DNA from: Morganella morganii
Lineage (GTDB): Bacteria > Pseudomonadota > Gammaproteobacteria > Enterobacterales > Enterobacteriaceae
Reading direction: 5' to 3'
Assembly (NCBI RefSeq): GCF_003996855.1
Contig: NZ_NRQY01000001.1
Coordinates: 1,288,908 to 1,352,907, forward strand
Length of the DNA stretch: 64,000 nt
Shown here: positions 57,949 to 64,000 of the stretch, in pieces
Position numbering within the stretch: the stretch's first letter is position 1
Layout of the letters: every line of letters begins with the position of its first letter
The notes under the pieces: generated by a model
Database searches by the model: none
Seen by the model: the letters and a program-made list of their open reading frames with translations, nothing else
Told to the model about the DNA's origin: nothing
Position numbers and translations under genes: made by a program

Positions 57949-58857
57949 TTACTTCAGGTCGTCAACATAACCCAGGCTGCGCAGCGCACGTTCATCATCT
58001 GCCCAGCCGGCTTTGACTTTCACCCACAGTTCAAGGTGAACACGGGCATCAAACAGGCGCTCCATATCAATACGGGATTCAGTCCCGATAGTTTTGATAC
58101 GGCTGCCTTTGTTGCCGATAACCATTTTTTTCTGGCCTTCGCGTTCAACGAGGATCAGACCATTGATCTGAAATACGCCGTTGTCCTGCACAACAAACTG
58201 TTCGATTTCCACGGTCACCGAGTACGGCAGTTCATCACCGAGGAAACGCATCAGTTTTTCACGGATGATTTCAGAGGCCATAAAACGCTGTGAACGGTCA
58301 GTAATGTAATCTTCCGGGAAGTGGAACGGTGCCTGCGGAATGTGCTGACGTGCGATTTTCGCGATGGTATCGACGTTCATTTTCTTCTCGGCACTCAGTG
58401 GCACCACGTCGAGGAAATCCATCTGCTGACTGAGGAACGCAATATGCGGCAGCAGTTTGGTTTTATCTTCCACGTTATCCACTTTGTTGATGGCAAGCAG
58501 AACCGGGCAGCGCAGCGAGCGGACTTTATTCAGTACCATCTCATCATCCGCCGTCCAGTTGGTGCCTTCAACCATAAAAATCACCAGCTCAACATCACCG
58601 ATGGAGCTGCTGGCTGCACGGTTCATCAGGCGGTTGATTGCCCGTTTTTCCTCAATATGCAGCCCCGGGGTATCCACATAAATAATCTGGTAATTATCCT
58701 GTGTATCGATCCCCATAATGCGGTGCCGCGTGGTCTGCGGTTTCCGCGAGGTAATAGAGACTTTCTGCCCCAGTAACTGGTTCAGTAAGGTGGATTTGCC
58801 CACATTGGGACGTCCGACTATCGCGACAAAGCCGCAATAGGTGTTTTCTTCGCTCAT
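57949..58857 (-). CDS. era: GTPase Era
   Basis: 302-residue essential GTPase that binds 16S rRNA near its 3' end during 30S assembly. G1 [10 protein letters not shown]2 region [13 protein letters not shown]3 DTPGLH, G4 NKVD; C-terminal KH domain with [13 protein letters not shown]. Its ATG overlaps the rnc stop (4 bases). Confidence 0.97.
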   Translation of the reverse strand: MSEENTYCGFVAIVGRPNVGKSTLLNQLLGQKVSITSRKPQTTRHRIMGIDTQDNYQIIYVDTPGLHIEEKRAINRLMNRAASSSIGDVELVIFMVEGTNWTADDEMVLNKVRSLRCPVLLAINKVDNVEDKTKLLPHIAFLSQQMDFLDVVPLSAEKKMNVDTIAKIARQHIPQAPFHFPEDYITDRSQRFMASEIIREKLMRFLGDELPYSVTVEIEQFVVQDNGVFQINGLILVEREGQKKMVIGNKGSRIKTIGTESRIDMERLFDARVHLELWVKVKAGWADDERALRSLGYVDDLK

Positions 58858-59534
58858 TCAAGCTCCAACAAAATTAATGCTTGTTCCGCCGCGGCCTGTT
58901 CGGCTTTCCGGCGGCTGGAACCGGTTCCTTTTACCGGTTGTTCAACACCGCTGATTTGGCAGTGAATGGTGAACTCCTGATCGTGAGCTTCACCTTTTAC
59001 CTGAACAACCAGGTAGTTCGGCAGAGGCAGATGCCGCCCCTGAAGGTATTCCTGTAACCGGGTTTTCGGGTCTTTTTGTTTATCCCCGGGCGAGATTTCA
59101 TTCAGTCTGGATTCATACCAGCTGAGGATAATCCGCTCAATTGTCTGAATATCACTGTCGAGAAAAATCCCGCCAATCAGGGCTTCGACGGTATCCGCAA
59201 GGATCGATTCACGGCGGCTGCCGCCGCTTTTCAGCTCCCCCGGCCCCAGGCGCAGACATTCGCCGAGGTTAAATTCGCGGGCCAGTTCCGCCAGGGTATT
59301 TCCGCGCACCAGTGTGGCGCGCATCCGGCTCATATCCCCTTCATCCACTTTCGGGAAGCGGTGATATAAATCATTGGCAATAACAAAACTTAAAATAGAA
59401 TCGCCGAGAAATTCCAGGCGTTCGTTATGTTTACTGCTGGCACTGCGGTGAGTGAGTGCCTGCATTAATAAGTCCTGACGGGTAAAAGTATAGCCGAGTT
59501 TTCGCTGCAGCTGGTTTATCACTATCGGGTTCAT
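58854..59534 (-). CDS. rnc: Ribonuclease III
   Basis: 226-residue double-strand RNA endonuclease; catalytic signature [27 protein letters not shown], and C-terminal dsRNA-binding domain ([33 protein letters not shown]). ATG 59534 gives [10 protein letters not shown] as in E. coli; the upstream extension of the frame is the structured leader, not protein. Confidence 0.97.
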   Translation of the reverse strand: MNPIVINQLQRKLGYTFTRQDLLMQALTHRSASSKHNERLEFLGDSILSFVIANDLYHRFPKVDEGDMSRMRATLVRGNTLAELAREFNLGECLRLGPGELKSGGSRRESILADTVEALIGGIFLDSDIQTIERIILSWYESRLNEISPGDKQKDPKTRLQEYLQGRHLPLPNYLVVQVKGEAHDQEFTIHCQISGVEQPVKGTGSSRRKAEQAAAEQALILLELE

Positions 59535-59570
59535 GTGCGACCAAAAATTAGGATGTTTATAAAACGCACA

Positions 59571-59647
59571 CGCAACAGACCTGTAGCCGCGGGAACCGCG
59601 ATACAAAACTGTTGCGTTTGCACTGGCTCCCCGGATGCCGGGGAGCC
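59571..59647 (-). promoter_or_regulatory. Structured leader between lepB and rnc
   Basis: Two hairpins: CGCAACAG/CTGTTGCG (59571-59578 and 59609-59616) with CGCGG/CCGCG inside, and GGCTCCCCGG/CCGGGGAGCC (59625-59647). In E. coli RNase III cuts a stem in its own leader; the first hairpin is in the right place. The second may also end lepA-lepB transcripts. Confidence 0.65.
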
Positions 59648-59711
59648 AATCATTTTGCGGGGCATATTCTACACTGTGATTACAGGTAATGCTCAGCAAA
59701 TTCTGTTTTTT

Positions 59712-60704
59712 CTATTCTATCCGTCCGAAACGGCTCAGACGCAGGCCGGTAGGCCATTCACCTTCCTGTTTTTCAAGGCTTAACCAGATAAAGCTGGCAC
59801 GACCGACCAGGTATTGTTCAGGCACAAATCCCCAGACGCGGCTGTCCGCACTGTTATCACGGTTATCACCCATCATAAAGTAATGCCCTTCCGGCACCAC
59901 CCAGGTGTACTCAGGCAATCCCGGCTGACGGAACAGACGCTGTCCCCGGATGCTGTCCGGTGTAATTTCCGGAACTGTCAGAATATGATGTGCAACCGGC
60001 CCCAGGTTTTCAATCCGTTCCGCCTGACGACGATAACCGACTTCCATATCATCTTCGATCGGGAACTGACGGGCACCGCCGCTCATAAAGGAGCCGCCCA
60101 GCGGGGATTTTTCCCAGCGGATAGCCCACTCACTCTCATATTCCTGGCCGTAAGTGACCGGCAGCGTTTCACAGCTGCTCTGCTCCTTGGTACAGCCCGG
60201 ATAGACCTGTAATTCTTTGGCATACGGGTCATACACCACTTTATCACCCGGCAGGCCAATCACGCGTTTAACATAATCGACACGCGGGTCTTCCGGATAT
60301 TTAAACACGGCAATATCACCACGCCTCGGCTCCCCGGTTTTAATCAGAGTAGTCTGCGTGATCGGGTCTTTTAACCCGTAAGCGTATTTTTCCACCAGCA
60401 TAAAGTCGCCGATTAACAGTGTCGGCATCATCGAGCCGGACGGGATCTGGAACGACTCATAAATAAATGAGCGTACGATCAGAACAATCGCCAGCACCGG
60501 GAACAGGGATGCAGTACCTTCCACCCAGCCCGGTTTGGCTACTGTTTCAGCCAGATGCGCCTGATCCATGGTTCCTTCAGTCAGCTCTGCCATGCGCGCC
60601 AGTTTTTTCTTACGGGCCGGCTGAATTTTAAATTTATTCACCGCCCAGATGATCCCGGTAACCAATGTTGCCAGAGTCAGGATCAGCGCAAAGGTGTTCG
60701 CCAT
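59712..60704 (-). CDS. lepB: Signal peptidase I
   Basis: 330-residue inner-membrane protease that removes signal peptides. Two N-terminal membrane segments (about 4-22 and 68-84). Catalytic Ser in IPSGSMMPTLLIGD, Lys in YVKRVIGLPGD, box E GDNRDNSADSR. Operon with lepA, 27 bases apart. Confidence 0.97.
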   Translation of the reverse strand: MANTFALILTLATLVTGIIWAVNKFKIQPARKKKLARMAELTEGTMDQAHLAETVAKPGWVEGTASLFPVLAIVLIVRSFIYESFQIPSGSMMPTLLIGDFMLVEKYAYGLKDPITQTTLIKTGEPRRGDIAVFKYPEDPRVDYVKRVIGLPGDKVVYDPYAKELQVYPGCTKEQSSCETLPVTYGQEYESEWAIRWEKSPLGGSFMSGGARQFPIEDDMEVGYRRQAERIENLGPVAHHILTVPEITPDSIRGQRLFRQPGLPEYTWVVPEGHYFMMGDNRDNSADSRVWGFVPEQYLVGRASFIWLSLEKQEGEWPTGLRLSRFGRIE

Positions 60705-60731
60705 TATGTCTCCTTACAACCTGCTGAATGT

Positions 60732-62531
60732 TTAATCTTTACCGACATGGAGAATGGCTAAAAACGCTTCCTGCGGCAGCTCAACGTTACCGACCTGCTT
60801 CATGCGTTTCTTACCGTCTTTCTGTTTCTGCAACAGTTTTTTCTTACGGCTGACGTCACCGCCGTAGCATTTCGCCAGGACGTTTTTACGCAACTGTTTC
60901 ACTGTTGAACGCGCAATAATATGCATACCGATGGCAGCCTGGATCGCGATATCAAACTGCTGGCGCGGGATCAGCTCTTTCATCTTTTCTACCAGTTCAC
61001 GGCCGCGATACATTGAATTATCACGGTGTGTAATCAGTGCCAGAGCGTCAACCCGCTCGCTGTTGATAAGGATATCAACACGCACCATGTCAGATGCCTG
61101 GAAACGTTTGAAGTTATAGTCCAGTGATGCATAACCGCGTGAGGTGGATTTCAGGCGGTCGAAGAAATCGAGCACCACTTCCGCCATCGGAATTTCATAG
61201 GTCAGTGCAACCTGATTGCCGTGATAGACCATGTTGGTCTGCACGCCGCGTTTCTCAATACACAGGGTAATGACGTTACCGAGATACTGCTGCGGCAGCA
61301 GCATATTACATTCCGCGATCGGTTCGCGCAGCTCTTCGATATTATTAAGCGGTGGTAATTTGGACGGGCTGTCAACATACAGCGTCTCACCACCGGTTGT
61401 CAGAACTTCATAAACAACCGTCGGCGCGGTGGTGATCAGATCGAGATCATATTCACGCTCCAGACGCTCCTGGATAATCTCCATATGCAGAAGACCCAGG
61501 AAGCCGCAGCGGAAACCAAAGCCCAGCGCGGTGGAACTTTCCGGTTCGTAGAATAATGACGCATCGTTCAGGCTGAGTTTACCCAGCGCATCACGAAACG
61601 CCTCATAGTCATCCGAACTGACCGGGAACAGACCCGCATACACCTGCGGCTTCACTTTTTTGAAGCCCGGCAAGGCTTTTTCCGCAGGCTGACGGGCGCC
61701 CGTCAGGGTATCCCCGACCGGCGCCCCGAGAATATCTTTAATAGCGCAGACCACCCAGCCGGCTTCACCGCATCTGAGGACTTCTTTATCCACCTGTTTT
61801 GGTGTGAAGATCCCGAGACGATCGGCGTTATACACCTGGCCGGTGCTCATTACTTTGATCTTATCGCCTTTGCGCAGTGTGCCGTTTTTAATCCGGATCA
61901 GAGACACAACCCCTAAATAGTTATCAAACCAGGAGTCGATAATCAGTGCCTGCAACGGCGCATCAGGGTCACCTTCCGGCGGCGGAATATCACGCACCAG
62001 ACGTTCGATCACATCGGTGACGCCCACGCCGGTTTTCGCCGAGCAGCGCACGGCATCGGCCGCTTCAATGCCGACAATATCTTCAATCTCTTCCGCCACC
62101 CGCTCCGGATCGGCAGCAGGCAGGTCAATTTTGTTGAGAACCGGAACAACTTCCAGGTTCATTTCCATCGCCGTGTAGCAGTTCGCCAGTGTCTGCGCTT
62201 CCACGCCCTGACCGGCATCAACTACCAGCAGCGCCCCTTCACAGGCGGCCAGTGAGCGGGAAACCTCATACGAGAAGTCAACGTGGCCCGGGGTGTCGAT
62301 GAAATTGAGCTGATACGTTTCACCATTTTGCGCAGTGTAATCCAGCGTCACGCTCTGTGCTTTAATAGTAATGCCGCGTTCGCGTTCCAGATCCATTGAA
62401 TCCAGAACCTGTGCGGCCATTTCACGGTCGGATAACCCGCCGCAAATCTGAATAATGCGATCAGATAAGGTCGATTTACCATGATCGATATGAGCAATAA
62501 TGGAAAAATTTCGGATATGGTTGATTTTCAA
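60732..62531 (-). CDS. lepA: Elongation factor 4 (LepA)
   Basis: 599-residue translational GTPase that acts on ribosomes in initiation/back-translocation. G1 AHIDHGKST, switch region [13 protein letters not shown]3 DTPGHVDF, G4 NKIDLPAAD, and the LepA-specific C-terminal domain with [20 protein letters not shown]. Same length as E. coli. First gene of lepA-lepB. Confidence 0.97.
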   Translation of the reverse strand: MKINHIRNFSIIAHIDHGKSTLSDRIIQICGGLSDREMAAQVLDSMDLERERGITIKAQSVTLDYTAQNGETYQLNFIDTPGHVDFSYEVSRSLAACEGALLVVDAGQGVEAQTLANCYTAMEMNLEVVPVLNKIDLPAADPERVAEEIEDIVGIEAADAVRCSAKTGVGVTDVIERLVRDIPPPEGDPDAPLQALIIDSWFDNYLGVVSLIRIKNGTLRKGDKIKVMSTGQVYNADRLGIFTPKQVDKEVLRCGEAGWVVCAIKDILGAPVGDTLTGARQPAEKALPGFKKVKPQVYAGLFPVSSDDYEAFRDALGKLSLNDASLFYEPESSTALGFGFRCGFLGLLHMEIIQERLEREYDLDLITTAPTVVYEVLTTGGETLYVDSPSKLPPLNNIEELREPIAECNMLLPQQYLGNVITLCIEKRGVQTNMVYHGNQVALTYEIPMAEVVLDFFDRLKSTSRGYASLDYNFKRFQASDMVRVDILINSERVDALALITHRDNSMYRGRELVEKMKELIPRQQFDIAIQAAIGMHIIARSTVKQLRKNVLAKCYGGDVSRKKKLLQKQKDGKKRMKQVGNVELPQEAFLAILHVGKD

Positions 62532-63001
62532 GATAAAATTCTTCTTTGCAATGCCCTATAAAACTAGCTTTGGACACCTGTAAGGACTCAAAGCCAACAC
62601 TCTATATTGCTGGTTAACAGACTTATTGCCAGCATTCTACATGCTACAGACACTCAACTCAAAGAAACGTTCATTCTGCGGGGAAAAAACCCGTCTTTCC
62701 GGGTAACGGGTCAGTCATTCTGCCCCGCGCTTTGTCACCGGAATTCGTTGAACCAATCACTTCATTATATAAATATATCTATATTTATAAATTTTAATGA
62801 TGCTTTTATAAAAAATAATTCTGAATAAATATTATTGATAATCAAATAATTAAAACCAGTACCGTAAAATAAGCATCTTATGATACCCCTTTCATTTGAC
62901 TAAAGAACCATTGGCGACAATTATCATTAATGGTGATTTTTACTTATACGCCAATATAATTCAGGCGAAAATAACCCCATATAATAAATAATGGAAATAT
63001 T
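62532..63001. other. Intergenic region between lepA and the Tc toxin gene
   Basis: 470 bases holding the divergent promoters. GC-rich near lepA and strongly AT-rich from 62760 towards the toxin gene, a change in composition that marks the edge of the accessory insert. No gene seen. Confidence 0.55.
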
Positions 63002-64000
63002 TTGTCGTTAAAATCACTCACATTAGATAATTTAACATTTATGAGGCAATCATTAATGGAACAAATAATCAGAGTCCTTGAAAAAATAAATCAGGGGCGT
63101 AACGACCAGCCTCTCACCCTGGCCGATTTTATGCCACTTTCCCTCGCCAAAATCCGTAATACGGGTCAGCTTTCACGGGATGAAGCACGGTTACTGTACC
63201 GTGCAGCGCAAAAAGAAAAACAAAACAACCTTATCTATACCGCCCGGGCACTGACCCGCGCCAATCCGCTGCTGCGCAACGAGATGGGCAGAGCCCGCTA
63301 TCACGGTGCAACCCCTTATGGCTATGATGATATTATTGTGCCGCGTGCCGATGAGTTTGCCGCACCGGGGGCTGTCTCTTCCATGTTTTCCCCGGCCGGT
63401 TATCTGACAGAACTGTACCGTGAGGCCCGCGGTCTGCATCAGAAAGACAGTCCCCGTAACCTCGACAAACGCCGCCCTGACCTCGCGAAACTTACGCTGT
63501 CACAATCAAACCTCGATGATGAAATCTCCACGCTGGCGCTGTCGAATGAGCAGATAGAAACGGCGCTGATGGCAAAAGCCGGGTTGACAAACAAAACTGC
63601 TTACTATGAAACCCTGGCAACATCCCGCCGCAGTGGTGTAACACCGTATAACGCGCCGTTTAAGGGAATGCGTGAATCTCTGATACAGCAGGATTTTGTT
63701 CTGCCGGATAATGTTCTTACCAAAGGCGCTGAATCTGCCGCACAGATGGCGTTATACGCCGATATTTCACCGGAGCTGTAGCCATTCTGACAGAAAAAAC
63801 CGATGGATTAAGTGAATCTGCAACAGACGCCCTGCTGAAGAAAAATTTTCCGGCCGTCAATACTGACAGCCTGATGGATCTGAATGCTCTGGCCAGTTAT
63901 TACGGGCTGCCACGGGATGAGATTCAGGAGATGCTGGAAAAAGGCCGGGCGGAGACACCGTACGCGTATCGTAATAATATTTTGCAAAGCCCTGTTATTG
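63002..64000 (+). pseudogene. Tc toxin A-subunit (TcaA-like), partial and frameshifted
   Basis: N-terminal part of an insecticidal Tc-complex A component. LTRANPLLRNEMG, then FAAPGAVSSMFSPAGYLTELYREARGL and RRPDLAKLTLSQSNLDDEISTLALSNE are hallmarks of the TcaA/TcdA N-terminal alpha domain. At 63775-63783 the frame is lost after ISPEL; one base more restores AILTEKTDGL..LLKKNFPAV..LASYYGLPRDE, open to the edge. The start may be TTG 63002 or, better by ribosome site (GAGG), ATG 63056. The rest of the Tc locus lies outside. Frameshift or sequence error. Confidence 0.8.

Overview
The window reads as a chromosomal segment of a member of the Enterobacterales, most likely Morganella or a close relative in the Morganellaceae. 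The evidence is near-E. coli versions of housekeeping genes in E. coli order (hcaT, glyA, hmp, glnB, nadE, glrR-qseG-glrK, glmY, purL, mltF, tadA, then yfhL, acpS, pdxJ, recO, era, rnc, lepB, lepA), a SpeF-type ornithine decarboxylase, MrpJ-like regulators beside fimbrial operons, and a Tc-toxin gene at the right edge. The genus is an inference; the family-level placement is firmer.

Layout. 1-9.7 kb: accessory metabolism and regulation (LysR, broken nitrilase, speF, GNAT, a MerR-controlled SDR, a chemoreceptor, a frameshifted Rob-like regulator, a thioredoxin). 9.7-25 kb: two paralogous chaperone-usher fimbrial operons facing each other across an opacity-type outer-membrane barrel. Each starts with a small XRE regulator and follows about 0.9 kb of AT-rich non-coding DNA. 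The first (+) looks intact; the second (-) has an usher with two frameshifts and a nonsense codon, a frameshifted minor subunit and a frameshifted regulator. 25-29.4 kb: nitric-oxide-type yeaR-yoaG pair, a GNAT, a gate-domain permease, yqgA and a frameshifted hcaT.

29.4-45 kb is core: glyA/hmp, glnB-nadE, the GlrK/QseG/GlrR signalling operon with its target sRNA gene glmY (sigma-54 promoter and three GlrR sites visible), purL, mltF, tadA. 45-55.5 kb interrupts E. coli synteny between tadA and yfhL. It holds leuE, an MFS pump with its TetR repressor, a second methionine aminopeptidase coupled to a ParD-like gene, a ZraP-like protein, an accessory tryptophanyl-tRNA synthetase, an MgtS-like small membrane protein, two sRNA-like transcription units, a GDCCVxC protein, and the remains of an integrase and a secreted effector next to a probable immunity gene. 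55.7-62.5 kb returns to core (yfhL; lepA-lepB; rnc-era-recO-pdxJ-acpS). A Tc toxin A-subunit gene starts at about 63 kb and is frameshifted at about 63.78 kb.

The most interesting element is upstream of the accessory tryptophanyl-tRNA synthetase. A short leader ORF with two adjacent Trp codons is followed by mutually exclusive RNA hairpins ending in an intrinsic terminator, which is the layout of a transcription attenuator sensing tryptophanyl-tRNA. A second theme is gene decay: nine single-base frameshifts and one nonsense codon all fall in accessory genes while the core genes are intact.
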